Source: Edaphochlamys debaryana
Lineage: Eukaryota > Chlorophyta > Chlorophyceae > Chlamydomonadales
DNA length: 64,000 nucleotides
NCBI GenBank assembly: GCA_016858145.1
Contig: JAEHOE010000002.1
Coordinates: forward strand, 2,356,001-2,420,000
Reading direction: 5' to 3'
Part shown: positions 1 to 12,400 of the stretch, one piece after another
How positions within the stretch are numbered: the stretch's first letter is position 1
Layout: each line of letters opens with the position of its first letter
The notes under the pieces: model-generated
Database searches by the model: none
What the model was told of the DNA's origin: nothing
Seen by the model: the letters and a program-made list of their open reading frames with translations, nothing else
Position numbers and translations under genes: made by a program

Positions 1-895
1 GCCGCTGTCTCTCATCCGCGCTGGCTGCGGCCGCAGCCACAGCGGCCTTCTCGCGCTGGATGAGGTCCAGCGCGCGCTGGTGCTCAGCACGGAGCACCTC
101 GGCCCTGGCGGCGCCCTCGATGCCAACCTGCGCGGCGGCGGCGCAAACAGGCCGCCCGTCATACGATTCGAGAGGGCTGAGCAGCGGGCTCGTGCTGCTG
201 AGACGGGGGTTGGTATCAGGGTGCAGGAGCCGGGCGGTGCGGGCTGGCCTGCAGGTTAAGACTGAGCGGCGGTGTGAACCCACCTTGGCACGCTCTTGCT
301 GGAGAGCCGCAGCATCCAGGCGAGCTGAAAGGGACGTCAGTTGGCTGCGCGGCAAAGCATGCGACGAGGAGGGGGCAGGGCCTCAGGGGTCAAGCGGGAC
401 TCTCCTAACCTCCCTCGTGTACCCTCTCCAGTCAGCCCTCCCTCCCTTGCCCTAAACACGGCGCCTTTGCAAACAGCAACGCCGCCGCAGGAGGCAAACC
501 CACTTTGGCGGCAGGTTGCGGACGTCGCGAGGGCGCCTGTCCACGGAGTCACGGCCCACGTCTGAGGCCGGCCCGGGAGGCTTGTCCTCGCTCGAGGTGC
601 CTTTGGTCCCGGCAGGCTCTGCCAGCGGCACCGCGAAGGAGACGTGCCTCCGCGCCGGTGCATCCTTCGATACCCGGTTGAGGATGTCCGACTCGCCCAG
701 AGCAGGCTTAGACGCAGAGTCCAAGTATGAGCTCAGCGCTTTTGTCGCCGAACTCGCCACCGATGCTTTGGTAGCCGAACCCGCAACGGAGCCTGAGCTG
801 AATCCAGGCTTCTTTGCTGGACTGTCAACGAGGTCTGAGTACAGGGCCTGGTCGAGCAACCGCGGTCCGGGCCGGCCGGCTGTCGATGGCTGCAT
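1..895 (-). CDS. coiled-coil protein, N-terminal part (runs off left edge)
   Basis: I do not recognise the family. Three exons join in phase: 895-504, 344-284 and 127 to beyond position 1. The first ATG in the open frame is at 895; the codon before it in frame that could serve as a start is only TTG. Exon 1 encodes about 130 residues of Ser/Ala-rich, probably disordered sequence. Exons 2 and 3 read as a charged, Ala/Glu/Gln/Arg-rich helix (for example LQQERAK and LRAEHQRALDLIQREKAAV), typical of a coiled coil. The introns have GTGGGT donors and CAG acceptors. The rest of the gene lies left of the window, so length and function are unknown; a cytoskeletal or centriole/flagellar role would be speculation. 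The exon structure is fairly secure because the frame is kept across both joins. Confidence 0.6.
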
Positions 896-1502
896 AGTCA
901 AGGGCTAAGCGCCTGAGGCGGCCCGCTCATCGCAAGGCCCCATCTGAGAGCCTGCAGAGCTGGAACGTTGAAACTAGCGTGGCCATTGGACCGTGTGGAG
1001 CAGAGTCAACGTGTAAATCGGCGAGTTCCGCTCGTAACGCAAGAGGTTCCCATTGTTATCGGTGTTTACTATGAGCCTATATCAAGACAGCTTCGTCCAG
1101 TACACAGGCGACAACAAGGTGTGCCTCGCCCTTGCCGTGCTGGAAACAAGGTCTTCGCGGCCAACACCCACAGCCGCACCTCTGCGGGTGCCAGGAGCTC
1201 ATAAGGTTAAATGGCTACTACCGAGGAAATCGGCTGCTCACGCTCAAGCAGCGTGCATAACCCATCCACCAACATCTCCTCACCATCCCCCGCCCCGACG
1301 GGCAACACGCTCAACGGACCCCACGCCAACCACCACTCAGAGTACAACCCAAGTCGCTTCATGTGCTGCAAGCGCTCCTTACTGTGCACAGGACGCATGG
1401 TCTCAGTTAGCCAAAGCCACGCACACTGGCCCCTCCACGCCAATCCTCCCGCATCATCCCCAACCACGAGCGTCCTCGTGTCCACGGCCGCCAGCCGGAA
1501 CC
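896..1502. other. intergenic, 607 bp
   Basis: This stretch lies between the stop of the TLDc gene and the start of the coiled-coil gene, both on the minus strand. It should hold the TLDc 3' UTR and the promoter of the coiled-coil gene. I found no TTACA (TGTAA on the minus strand) close to the TLDc stop, no TATA box I would trust, and no repeat. Confidence 0.5.
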
Positions 1503-4391
1503 TCAGTCCTCCTCCAGGGGCTCGTCGCGAACGCCATCGCTGTGCATCTTCATCCCCGCCAGAGCCATGATCGCCCGGTCCTCGACGTTGCGATTCAGAA
1601 TGCTCTGGCTGCCGCCGCGTCTCGAGCCGGAAGTTGACGAGTCAGAGTGACTGCTCATCTCGTCCTCGGGCGGCTGCAGCAGCCAGCACTCGAGCGTGTC
1701 GATCTGCACCCGTACACACAGGTTGTTGCACACGGCATGCAAGTATAGTCACGCCCTGCTATCAAAGAACCCAGGAGCACGCTCAAGGAGGGGCAATAGC
1801 GCATTAGGGCTCCCCTCTTCTCGCAACTTCCGAGGGCAGTCACAGGCCCCGCCAGCCCCCACTTGCCTGGAACACCTGATCCGACGCGAGGGACTTGGTG
1901 AGGCCGTACGTGGCGATGGGCCGGGACATGCCCTCGTCCAGGCTGGGCTCCACGTACAGGGCGAAGTGCCCCCGTGCGCCGGCGGCGCCACCGAAGCCCA
2001 GGCCCGAAGGCAGCTGGCTGGGGAGTGGAAACGCAATACCCAAGGGTCAGAGGTTGAGGGGTGTGGTCCTTTCCTGGGGAACAACTGGCGCAACGCGGTT
2101 ACCCGCTGCCGGTCTGGCAGCACCAGAGCTCACCTGAAGCCCACGCCGCACCACTGGTAGTTGTCGTTTACGCCAGTGGCGGGAAAGACCTGGGGGGGAC
2201 GGGCGGACGAGTGCTTGGGTCAATCAAGGGCCGTGAACGGGCCGATGTGAGGGGCTCCCAGGGGCTCCAGCGACACCGCCCAGCCCCAACATGGCTGTAA
2301 AGGCAGCATATCGTGCCACCTCGGACGCCCAAGCATCCGGTAGGTTCCATTTGCGCGCGCGCGTGCGTGCCTGCAGCGCCGGCTCCAGCGTGAAGAGGAA
2401 GGACGACACGTCGCCGAAAAAGTTGCCGCTCTTGACCCTGCGGCACCAGGAGGCAGTGATCCACCTCTGCATACAATGCACTCTTAAGAACGAAGCCGCG
2501 TTAACGTTGCGCCGCGGTATGGATGCCACACGCCGCACGCGCCGCACGCTCACCAGGGGCACGACGCGTAGCCGCCGAAGAGGGCGCCGCCCTTGTCCCG
2601 CACCAGCGTGAGCGTGGGCCCGGGCGTGGCGGAGACGCGGCCGAAGAAGGTGTTGAAGGACTTGCCGTCCCGCTGGGAGGAGAACAGCAGCCGCCACTCC
2701 TTGCGCTGCACTGTGCCCCGGCACGCCAGGCGCCGCGGAAGAGCGCCGGGGCAAAGTGGAGGCGAGCGACGGGCGGGAGCACGTCAGGCCATGTTTACGG
2801 GTTCTGATGCGGCGCACTGCCCGTGCGTCACGCGAGGACCCGCCCCCCAGTCATGCCTGGCGCTTCCTTGCAAGCCCGCGATCTCCCACGGGCCGACGTC
2901 CCCTTGCCTCCGCCCCGCGCTCACCCGGCGGCAGGCGGCTGCCCAGCGCCCAGGCCCACGTGGGCTGCAGCAGAGCCGCGTCCGGCGGGAGCTTGCCCAT
3001 CTGCACCGGCAGATCCAGAATCCAACCATGTTAAGCGCGCGCTCTTTGAGGCTCAGGCCGTATTCCACACTCCCACTTATCAACCAACACTTCCTGCAAG
3101 AGTGCAAACCCGTCGCCTTTCACGCAAAGGACCGCCCCGTACAACGCACCGCCATGGACCCGGTTGCCGCTCGCGCGCCCCAGCCCCACCTGAGCCAGCA
3201 TGGGCAGCTGCGGCCCGAGGCCCAGGAGTGCCGCCCTGCGCCTGTCCAGGCCCTGGGTGGGGCCGCCCACGCGGACCAGCAGCCCGCTCAGCGCCGCGTG
3301 CAGCGCCGGGCAGCGCTTGGTCCAGCGCTTGTAGCCCTCCAGGGACAGCCGCAGCGAGCGCAGGTCCACCCCATCGCCAGAGCCGCTCGTCGACGCGCCC
3401 TCACTCTCCCCTAGCATAGCGCCTCGAACCACGGCCGCGATGTGCAGGTGTGGCTTGGCCGGTGCAGGAGCCGCAGGCGTGGTCGACGCCGAGGGCGCCG
3501 TGACCGATGCGGCCGCGGCAGCAGCAGGAGAGCGGGCCGGGGCCGGGGCCGGGGCGCTCGAGGAGGCGTGTGCCTCGTCGGCCGCCCCCGCTAGGCGCAC
3601 GCACGACACCACTGCCGCCTCCAGCGCTTCTGCACGCACGCCCTCGCCCCGGCCGTCCAGCAGGAGGCGGTAGGTGAACTCCAGGGAGGCGTCCTCGCCC
3701 ATCCGCTCTAGGTGGGCCTGTGCGCCAGTGTGGGGTGGTAGAGAGGGAGGTTGGGGAGGGCAGGCGGGTGGAAGCCCGCGAGGGGTAAGGAGGCTGGGCG
3801 CGGGGCGGTGAGGAGTGGACACGAGGGGGCGGGGTCCTGGGGGCGGCCCGCGCCGAAACCCTTGGCAGCTCACCACCTGCCCGTCGATCCCGGGCCCTGA
3901 CGTATCCACACATCCTAACTAGATGCATTGGCCAGTTGCGCTGGCCAGTTGTGCTGTCCGGGCGGTAACTGCTGTGGAGCGCACCTTGGCAATGATGAGA
4001 CCCGCCAGGTGCACGGTGCCGTCGCTGGCTGCCACCAGCTGCAGAAGGCGGGCCGAGGTGTGGGGGTCGAGAAGCTTGAACGCTGGCCCCACCATGTGAC
4101 TGAATGTGGGCGCTTCCAGCCCCTGCGTATGGCCGCCGCGCGCTGCAGCGACGGAGACAGGAGGGGGGGCAAAGGGACGGCTGATGATGGGTGTTGCGAG
4201 ATGCCGTCGGCAGAATGGCGTTACCGTCGCTAGCGGGTGTTGCGCGGTATGCCATCCATCTCACCCTTCTGCTGTCCTAGAGCATCGCTGTATTGCGCCT
4301 GGAGCTCCTTGAGCTCGAGCTCCGTGAAGGCAGCCTCTGCTGCCTTCTGCGCGGGGTCCTTCGCCGCCTTCCCCGTGAACCACGACAACAT
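1503..4391 (-). CDS. TLDc-domain protein (506 aa)
   Basis: Nine exons join in phase: 4391-4265, 4142-3985, 3717-3190, 3000-2925, 2710-2554, 2437-2371, 2189-2134, 2017-1867 and 1703-1503. The product starts MLSWFTGKAAKD and has a short charged helix, then an Ala/Pro/Ser linker inside a domain of about 240 residues. The C-terminal half is a complete TLDc domain: EWRLLFSSQRDGKSFNTFFG, LVRDKGGALFGGYASCPW, GNFFGDVSSFLFTLEPALQ, ATGVNDNYQWCGVGF, GHFALYVEPSLDEG and IDTLECWLL follow the family order. TLDc proteins are linked to protection against oxidative stress and to V-ATPase regulation in animals and yeast; plant relatives of this layout are nuclear or nucleolar, and the molecular role here is unknown. 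Introns 6 and 8 appear to have GC donors (CAG|GCACGC and CAG|GCAAGT). For intron 6 an alternative GT donor after 2320 would insert 17 residues into the domain. Confidence 0.85.
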
Positions 4392-4931
4392 CACTGTATA
4401 AGTCGCTGGGATAGGCCAGGCGTCAATGTGGTGCGAGCAGAACCGAGAGGAAGCCGCGATGGTCCCAGCACTTTGGTCAAGGGTTGGCAAGTTGTGGGGA
4501 CCAGCAATGCCCTGGATTGATGTAAGCAGTATAAGGTGGTCGCTTCCGCCCAACAACGGCTGGTGCCGGCAGGCGGTGTCACGTCCGACCCTGTCCGACA
4601 TACCAGCACGCCTCTCCCCCACCTCCCCCAGACTTCTCCCCTCTCCCCCGGGGCCTGAGCGCCTCACCTCGAACCCGCAGCACCCCGAGCACTGCCCTGT
4701 GCGCTCTTAAGCACGAACGGGAGGAAAGGGTGGACGTGGAAGGTTGGAATTCCCGCGCCACACGGCGATGCGGGCCGTTGCGTACTAAAACCTTAATTTG
4801 CACCGAGGCAACATTCATTGTGCGCCCAACCCACACACCGGCCTCTTCTCTGCTCCAGTGTGAGCTACACAATCGACGCTGCACAACCCCGCGTCTAATG
4901 CGACGATGAGGGCCATGTAGTCCGCGAGGCA
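4392..4931. promoter_or_regulatory. divergent intergenic region, TLDc / glycosyltransferase
   Basis: The TLDc gene leaves to the left and the glycosyltransferase gene to the right, so this 540 bp stretch must carry both promoters and 5' UTRs. I see no clear TATA box and no repeat. GC content falls in the part nearest 4780-4930. Confidence 0.45.
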
Positions 4932-7287
4932 ATGCGTAGTCGTGTTTGCGGCCTTCTCCGGCTGCTAGCCCTTGCGTTCCTGGTACTGCACGTCGCAGCT
5001 GGCCCAGACCCGAACCCGTTGGCGCAATGCGGGGTACTAGTCGGCGCGCTTCAGGATAGCAGGCATTACCGGGACGCAGTGGATGCCACACAGGCGCTAT
5101 GGCGCGCAAAGAAGCTTGTGGCGGGGTCGGCTGCTGCTGGCACGGCGGAACTCGCCAACGCAACGGAACGGCTCACAGCCACCTTGCGGAGCGTGGACAC
5201 CGTCTGGCAGCGAGCAGGCGGCAGGTACGCTAGGGCAGGTGGCAGGGGGAAGGCGGGGGTAAGGGGTGAGGCTGGAGGGTGGGCATATGGAAAGGGCGGG
5301 GGATAGAAGCGCCCAGCGGCGCGTCACGGGTGGGGCGGGTAGGTCCCTGCCGGGGGTTTCCTCCTCCATCGATGTCCTCCCCAGCGTGCCGTCAAGTTCA
5401 TCCAATCATACCCCGCCGCTCACCCGTGCAGTGCCGACGTAGCCACGGCGCTTGCGCTGACGTGCCTCTCAGCACGTGTCAGCCCAAGCCGCGACCCAAC
5501 AGATCGCCCAGTGGTCGTGAGCATTTTGCTCAAGTGGGTCCCTCGTGGGGGTGCAAACCCGCACGAATTAGCCAATGCCCGTCAATACCGCGCACTGGAA
5601 CCCAGTCTGCTGATTGGCCTCCAATCTTGGCGCCTGTGAGATTGTGCTTTACTGCTTCCCTCGCCCCTCTGCCGCAACAGCTACTTCCAGCGGCCACAGT
5701 TCATAGCAGGGTTCGTGCAGGAGCTGAAGGCGTCCTGCGACAAGGCAGGCGTGCCTTGCGAGCTGGTGGTCAATGTGGACAACCCTCGTGAGCAATGGCA
5801 CGGAGATAACGGCGTTTGCGGGGCACCGGGGGGCAACCGCAAGCAAGTTGTGCGAAGGCGCTTGAGGGGGCCGAAGGGCGCGTGACGCGATGTGCATGCC
5901 ATACCGGTAATTCCCTCGCTGACGGCGGTCCTGATGTTTGCCTATCGCTCCCAGACGAGGCCGCTATGTGGGCCAACGTCACCGCGGCCTACCACGGCTT
6001 CGTGCACCCCGTCTTCTCGTACAACGTCCACGAGGTGGGCAGCGTTGGGCCTGCTTGGGCCCAGCTAGGGACCAGGCCAGGGGCCTGCTGGGGCCTAGCT
6101 AGAGGCTCAGGTAGGAGGTAGGCTATGTGATGGAGCGCGGTCCGGGGAGAGGCCATGCATGCGCGGGTGGGTCGCAGCGGGGTGCAATCTTTACGGCTGC
6201 CCATGCGTACCAACCTCCCGCACACCTGCATGCATGTGGCCGGCCCTCGCAGGCCCGCGGCTACAATCGGGCGGCTCGCGTGGCACGTGGTGAGATTTTC
6301 GTGGTCTGGCAGGACGATAATATGCCGCCGTACAACCCAGATTGGCTCCTGGACATGGTGGCCCTCTTCCGGACCTACTCGCGGCTGGGCATCCTCGGCC
6401 TGAACTATTATCGCCTTTGCCGCCACCTGTGCGTATCAGGGTTGTGACGGGGGACTATCGTAGCTGGCACTATTATGCTAGAGGTTCTGGTGGGTGGGTG
6501 AGCCCAGCCGGCATCTCCAGCGGCTAGGAGAGGGCTTGGTGAAATGCGTGCCCTCGGCTCATCAGGCGGGTATCTGCTGACGGCTCAGTTCTGCGAATGC
6601 CCCTTCCCACCATGGGCACTGACCGCACACTCAAAACCCCCTCTGCTGACTGTATCCCGTACGTTCCCATTGGCCACCCTTTTCCACAGGGAAATGGGCA
6701 ACCGTGTCGGCCGGCCGGATTGGGAGAGCGACATTCGGCCGGGCCGGCCTGTGGCGTGGACGTTTGCTCACATGGTGGACTTCGCACCTTTGGCCTTTCG
6801 AGCCGCCGCCTTTTGGTCGGTTGGCGGCATCGAGGAGGGCTGGAGCAACCGAGGCGACTGCGGGATCACAACGGATTTTGAGATCTCGGCACGTGCTTGG
6901 CTCAGCGGTTGGCTAGTGGGCAAGATGGACCTGGCAAAGCGAGATGAAGGGTTCAAGGGCGGTACGACGCATAAGGGCGTGGGCGTGAGCTCGTGTTGGG
7001 GCCGGCAAATGTTCGTGGGTGGCGAGGCGCTCTCCAAGCGGTTCTACAAGGATGGGCAGGTCTTTGCCAACGCCACGTGTCAGAGGGCTTGGCTGCTGAA
7101 CGTGCTCACCTTTACGCCGAAAGGGATGGTGGGAGAGCCGGGGTGTTGCCCGTACTTACCCAAGAATGCAGCACCCGCGCGGATCTGGGCCAACTGTACG
7201 GCCCCTGAGCCCGCGGCGGGTTTGCAGAGGCTAGTTGAGTCAGGGTTGCCGGTGGAGTACGTGCCTTGGCTGAAGCCGGGGGCGTAG
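4932..7287 (+). CDS. secreted or Golgi glycosyltransferase-like protein (417 aa)
   Basis: Five exons keep phase: 4932-5224, 5681-5787, 5955-6034, 6253-6428 and 6690-7287. The start at 4932 gives a clear signal peptide or anchor (two Arg, then LLRLLALAFLVLHVAAG). Exon 2 reads as the beginning of a nucleotide-sugar transferase Rossmann-like fold (QFIAGFVQELKASC ... PCELVVNVDNP). Exon 4 contains EIFVVWQDDNMPPYNPDWLL, where QDDN sits like the metal-binding DxD of GT-A enzymes. Exon 5 has WSNRGDCGITTDFEIS, matching the acceptor-side acidic motif of GT2-like enzymes. The sugar and acceptor cannot be told from sequence; a role in the ER/Golgi glycosylation of the hydroxyproline-rich wall is a reasonable inference. 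It is convergent with FAS1 copy A. The donor of exon 4 (GTGCGT at 6429) was chosen because it alone keeps the frame. Confidence 0.7.
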
Positions 7288-7733
7288 CTAGTGCAGGTGT
7301 GTAGCCAGAGAGGTGGGATCAGAGGAAGAGAGGGTGCGGCGTTACCATGGGTTGGGTGCGATTCATGTCAGGCAGAGATGCACCAGATGGGAAGTAAGCT
7401 GCATACTGTTTGGATGCATGTCGTATGCTCTGTTCATTCTAGCATGGGTGAGCGAGGTTGCCGAGGCAACCAGTTGGGATCGGGACAGACGCAGCATTTC
7501 CATTTTGCCGTTACAGGTAGACAGCAGGGATCATGAACCCATCATCCACACCAGTGTCCTTCGAATTCATCTCTTCATACCATCCAACTTCATTACCCCG
7601 CCACAACGTCCAACATGTCAATATGCAATGACAATCTCTCTATGCGCAAAGTCTGAGCTGTCATGCAACTGAACGATGGATGTGCAACGGGCAGAGAGCT
7701 ATTATCACAGGAAATTGGGGTGCATTGTGCCGC
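7288..7733. other. convergent intergenic region with two 3' UTRs
   Basis: This stretch holds the 3' UTR of the glycosyltransferase gene (plus strand) and of FAS1 copy A (minus strand), with the copy A poly(A) signal at 7511-7515. No gene is supported here. Confidence 0.5.
7511..7515 (-). terminator. TGTAA poly(A) signal of FAS1 copy A
   Basis: On the minus strand this reads TGTAACGGCAAAATGG. The same block, with small changes, lies 3' of copies B (18341) and C (32909). TGTAA is the usual poly(A) signal of Chlamydomonas-type algae. Confidence 0.7.
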
Positions 7734-8698
7734 TTAGACGGCGGAGGCCAGGACCTTGTCAATCAGGAAAATGGTGGCCTGAGGCAGAACAGAAGGGGGG
7801 ACGGAGGGGCATGAGGGAGGACAGGTCATGTCTACGAGGCATGAGACCAACGCACAACCAACATGTTGCACATGTGGCACATGTTGCCACGAGCAAAACG
7901 CCCATGCCCTCTTGCTCCCTCTGCCCTCCTCCCCCCCTTCCTCACGTTGCCGGTGGAGATGTCGGCCTGGATCACGTTGGCCGTCACACCGCCCGAGGAC
8001 ACAGTCAGCTTGCCGCCGCTGGGGGGGCAAGGGAAGGGATAGGGGTAGGGGTTGGAAGGAGAACTGCAGTACAGCAGGAGTAGAATTATCACAATGCCTT
8101 CCTTCGAACCCTACAGTTCCGTACGGCTGCCCTCTATCCACCCCCTCCCAGGCCCCACCTGTTGTCCACGCTCAGCTTCCTTCCCGCCACGGTGTCGTAC
8201 GAGGAAGCGCCGGCGGGGAAGTCGGCGGAGGTGAGGGTGGTGTTGGGGATGACGTGGGCGGTGACGGCCGCCTTGCCGCTGCCCGTGGCCAGATCGGCGG
8301 TGGTGAGGCCGGAGGAGGCGACGTAAGCCTTGATGGCGTCCTGGGGTAGGGAGGCGTGCAGGGAGGGAGGGAGACGAGGGGCAAGAGGGGGGAAGTCAGG
8401 AGGCTTGAAGAGGGAAGCGGAAGGCATTGGGACGAGAAAGGCGGCAGACGCCTCAGCGCCTGCTCTGAAGCCTTAGCCTTGCCAGGCTAGAGGTTACCGC
8501 CCACCAGCCCAGCACGCGATACGGCGGCCCTCCAGTCGCCCCTTCCATCTCCGACCCCACACCCCAACAGCCCGCACCCACGTCGCTAGGCACGAAGACG
8601 GTGGAGACCTTGGACAGGAGGTCGGCGTCCAGGCCGGCGGCGCTGGCGGCGGCGGAGCCCCAGCTCATGCCGGGAGGGGTCATCACGGAGGCGGCCAT
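7734..8698 (-). CDS. single-domain FAS1 (fasciclin) protein, copy A (138 aa)
   Basis: Four exons: 8698-8582, 8340-8159, 8018-7946 and 7778-7734, phases 0, 2 and 0. The protein is one FAS1 domain and little else. VSTVFVPSD|DAIKAY is the conserved H1 box (TVFxPSDxA), AAVTAHVIPNTTL is the YHV-like box, and GGVTANVIQADISTGN with ATIFLIDKVL is the usual end (NG.I..ID.VL). FAS1 domains mediate cell adhesion and extracellular-matrix contacts, and volvocine algae have a fasciclin-type adhesion protein. Here the N terminus (MAASVMTPPGMSWGS) has no hydrophobic core, so no signal peptide is visible and the product may be cytosolic, or a secretory exon is missing. Relative to the other copies it has Lys in GSGKAAV, Arg in VAGRKL and ends LASAV. 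It is head-to-head with TAM41. Confidence 0.85.
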
Positions 8699-9040
8699 GT
8701 CAGCTGGCGGGGAGGGGCTGGAGCGAAGAGAGAGGAGGTAGTAGCTGCTTGGAGCAGTGGTGGAGTGCTGAGAGCGGGTGTTTGGATGGTGAGTGGGAAG
8801 GCTTGGTTTGGTCTGGCAAGGGAGGAAGGCCGGGGTTAAGTACGCCGGGAGCGACTGCATGGGGCCAGGAGCGTCAGGTGACGGCGACGCGTGTGGCGGG
8901 GTCGGCGTGGCGGGGCGCAGGCGGGTCTGTGGGCAATGCCGGGGCGGCGCGTGCTGCGGCCGACGTGTCCGCCGTGGCTCTTCGGCTGCCGCTTGCGTCG
9001 AGCGGGAGTCATCGGGCCGCTGTGCACAGGTCGCGCGTGG
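8699..9040 (-). promoter_or_regulatory. conserved FAS1 promoter and 5' UTR, copy A
   Basis: About 340 bp upstream of the ATG are nearly identical, on the opposite strand, to the same stretch before copies B and C. The block begins with GCGACCTGTGCACAGCGGCC and includes GTACTTAACCC (minus strand, near 8836-8843), a TATA-like element about 140 bp before the ATG. The conservation ends near 9040; past that point A and C still share CTGCCAGGCAC while B differs. Confidence 0.7.
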
Positions 9041-9480
9041 CGAGCTGCCAGGCACTCCGGCGCTTGTCTCAGGCCGGCTCGCTGCTTTGCGTCGCACGAA
9101 CGCTCGCGGTAATAATAGGGCGAGCCTCTCTGCGCAAATGCCGTGAGGTAATTGGCCCGCGGGATGTCGCTTGGAGAGCATGCTGTAAGACGATCGTCGG
9201 TCGCATCACCGAGCGCGGGTGCGTGCCTGTCCACGGCGCAACTCGGATGGCCGCCGTCTCGAACGCAAGCTCAGCGCAGGGCATTATAGTAGCAAACGCG
9301 GGGCGGGTTTTGGGGCGTGAGGTGGGGGGCGCACGGAACGTCAGCGGGGGCGGCCAGGGGACGGCGGGGGCTATCAGCGGCTGCGGGCACTTTGCCACGC
9401 CGCGGCGGGCGAAACCCACTGAGGTCGGCGCTTTTCCCGCTGGCCCAGACACACATAGAATAGTAACACAAATTAGTAAC
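9041..9480 (+). promoter_or_regulatory. TAM41 upstream region
   Basis: This is the part of the divergent FAS1-A/TAM41 spacer nearest TAM41. The TAM41 frame stays open upstream here, but the protein family start fits the ATG at 9481, so I read this as promoter and 5' UTR. No clear motif was found. Confidence 0.4.
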
Positions 9481-12400
9481 ATGGCTAGCGCAGAGCTTCT
9501 CCGCAGGCCAGCCGTCGCGCGGCTGGCATCGGTGTTGCAACACTTTCCGCCCGTCACGAGCGCCTTCGCCTACGGTAGCGGCGTGCATCACCAGCCTGGT
9601 CTCTATGACTCGGGTAGCGAAGGCGCGCAGCCGAGCTCGGCGCAGGCGGACGACCCATCTCGGCTCGCCTCTAGCGCGAGCGCTAGCACCAGCTCCAGCA
9701 GTTCCACGACAAGCTCTGAGACCGCTCTGCAGAAATCGTTCCCATCCGGCACGACCTGGCGGCCGAGCAGCAGCAATGCGCTAGCGGGTTCCGCGAGTGG
9801 AAGTCGCAAGGGCCCGATCCTGGACTTTATATTTGCAGTGCACGACGAGCAGAAGTGGCACGAAACGGTGGGGACGGGAGGGGGGGACGAAGTGTCGTGG
9901 CGGGGGTCGACGGGGGCACGGCGTGTGGGGGCCGCACGTGCACCGTGCATCCTTTGGTCAGTGCCTTTGCTCGTGCTACGGCCTGAGCCGCTATCTTTCC
10001 CCACTGTGATGCGTTGCCCCAGAACCTAAAACGCAACCCGGAGCACTACTCCTGGGTGGGAAACCTCGGAGCCAACGCGGTGAGCGGCTCGTGGTCTGGA
10101 CAAGAGGGTCGCACCGCCAGATGTAGCGGTGATCTCGCCCTCGGTCTTTCGAGGGGCTTGTTCCACGCTGGGCCTCCCCGCACTGCATGCTGACGGGTCC
10201 CTGCCGCGGTCCCTGCCCTGCCATCCCCATCCCCATCCCCAAGCTTTGTGCGATCACGGAGGCTGTGGGCGTGGGAGTGCACTTCAACACGCTCGTCCAA
10301 CTAGACGAGACGGTGCGTGTGTGCGTGGGCGGGGATGGGGTTGCTGCGTTAGGTGCGGCGTGTCTCCTGGGATCACGAAGCCCGGAGGAGGGAGGACTGA
10401 ACGGCGAGGGCGAGGGGGTGCTGGCTAAGTAGTGTCAGACGGGTCGCGTTTTGGGAGCGGAGGGTGAGGACTCAGGCGGGATTGGTGAGGAGGGGATTGG
10501 AGGAGGGAAGTGCTCCGGCTGTTGGAGCTGTTGGACCCAGGTTTAGTTCAACCGCTGGTTCCGGCCTCTCGCCCGCCCTCCAGACCATGGTCAAGTACGG
10601 CGTCGTACAGGCTGACATAATGGAGCACGACCTGCTGTACTGGACGAGCCTGTACATTGCGGGGCGCATGCACAAGCCCGTCACGCACCTGCTGCCCATG
10701 CCGCAGGTGCGAGGGTCGGGCTTGGGTTGGAACACTTGGTTGGGAGCTTCGAACTCCGCCCCACTGCCCAGTAGACCTCAACCTACCTGTGGTCCTCTGA
10801 TCACCGCATCTCCTCCGACCCCATTGGTCCCTGCTCCCTTTCCTGCTTCCCATCCCCAGCATTCCACCCCTTTCACTCCACCCCACCCCCCAGTGGCTGG
10901 TGGATGCTGAGCTGGAGAACCGCCACCACGCCCTGGCCACGGCCCTGGCGCTGCTACCGCAGACCTTCACGGAACACGTGAGGACGGGTGGATGGGGGTA
11001 GTTTCTCCGAGCGTGAAACGATAAGGCGGAGAGGACGGTGGATGGGGGTTACCTTGACGGGTCGGGACGTTCGGGCGGTGCGGAGCTCTCACGGAGTCCG
11101 TGACGGCCGGTCGGGTGGCTCGGGGGCTTGGACTGCACGGGCCTGAGCGTGGGGCCGACCTGCGGGCTCGGCCGGACGGGGCCGAACACGTTTTCTGCGT
11201 TGTTCCGTTAGCCTTTCATCCGGTGCGGCCAAGGAGTGCCCGGTGGTGGGGCGTTGATACCTGCCCCGCCCCCTCAATACCGACGCCACCTTGAGATGCC
11301 CCTTCGCTGCCGTTCCGATGCCAGCTCATGGCTCTTACCGTCACGCCACGCCCGCGACACGAAACACACACGCCTTCCTCCCCTCCCTTCTTTCCCCTCC
11401 GCCCCGCCCCCAGGACCTGCTGACCACCATCGTGGGCCTCAGCTACCGGGGCGACGTGCGCATGGCGGCGAGGGCCGAGGACCCGGCCAAGGTCTCAAGG
11501 ATAGTGGCGGGGTCCTGGGAGGGCCTGACCGCCATGTACCGCCCGCTGCTGGGGGTGAGCGGGGTCCAGGGCCGGGCCCGGGGTGGGCCTGGGCGGGCCC
11601 AGTGTGCGAGCCCAAATGGACTAGGGCGTGCGCCATACGTACCCGGGGTGCGCGTTACGTTCGATGCCGCATGCATGGCTGCGAGGCAGAGCAGGGCGAC
11701 GGGTGCCCACGGGGCTGAGGTGGTGAGGTGACCACACTCGCGGCCTGCCATGCTGCATCGACCGAGGCGCCCATACCCACGCCCATGGCTCAATTGGTGT
11801 GGGTGCTCCCTGCTGCGTCCTGCCCCGCAGTCCAACCGCTACGCCTCTCTGGGCCTGGAGCGGGCCGGCGAGACGGCCACCGGGGAGGAGCTGTGGCGGC
11901 GCGAGGCGGGCCCCCACATGGCCTGCCCCTCCCTGGAGCTGTTGCCGCCGGGGCTCATGCACGAGGTGGCGGCCAGGTGGGGGGAGAGAGGGAGCAGATG
12001 GAGGGGGAAGAGGGGTGGGAGTGAGGGGGAATTAGGGGCCAGGGGGGGCACCCGGGCCCCTGAAGGCGGGGTGGGGGCAGAAGGTAGGCTCGTAATCCTG
12101 CGCTTCCCAAGCTCTAGTGGTTGCGGTTTTACCTGCGCGCTGGGGCTTCGTCATCTGACTAACCGCCAACCGCCAACTCCCAACAGCTTGGACTACCACG
12201 TGCCCCTGGAGCACCTGCACCACGGGGAGACCACGCAGCGCGAGATCGCTGCGGCGGCCGCCAAGACGGGGCGGCACACGGCGCTGGTGGTGGAGGCGCT
12301 GGAGCGGATCAACCGCAGGTCCAGCGCGTGAGTCCCCCGAGGGGGCGGCTGATGCGGGCTGGCGGCGTGGGAGGGCGGGGGGCGGCGAACAGCGAATGGG

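Noticed and set aside
2593..3414. 273-residue open frame on the plus strand
   Set aside because: Antisense shadow of the TLDc gene.
8749..9480. In-frame upstream extension of TAM41
   Set aside because: It overlaps the conserved FAS1 promoter block and has no similarity to the family; the ATG at 9481 fits the known N terminus.
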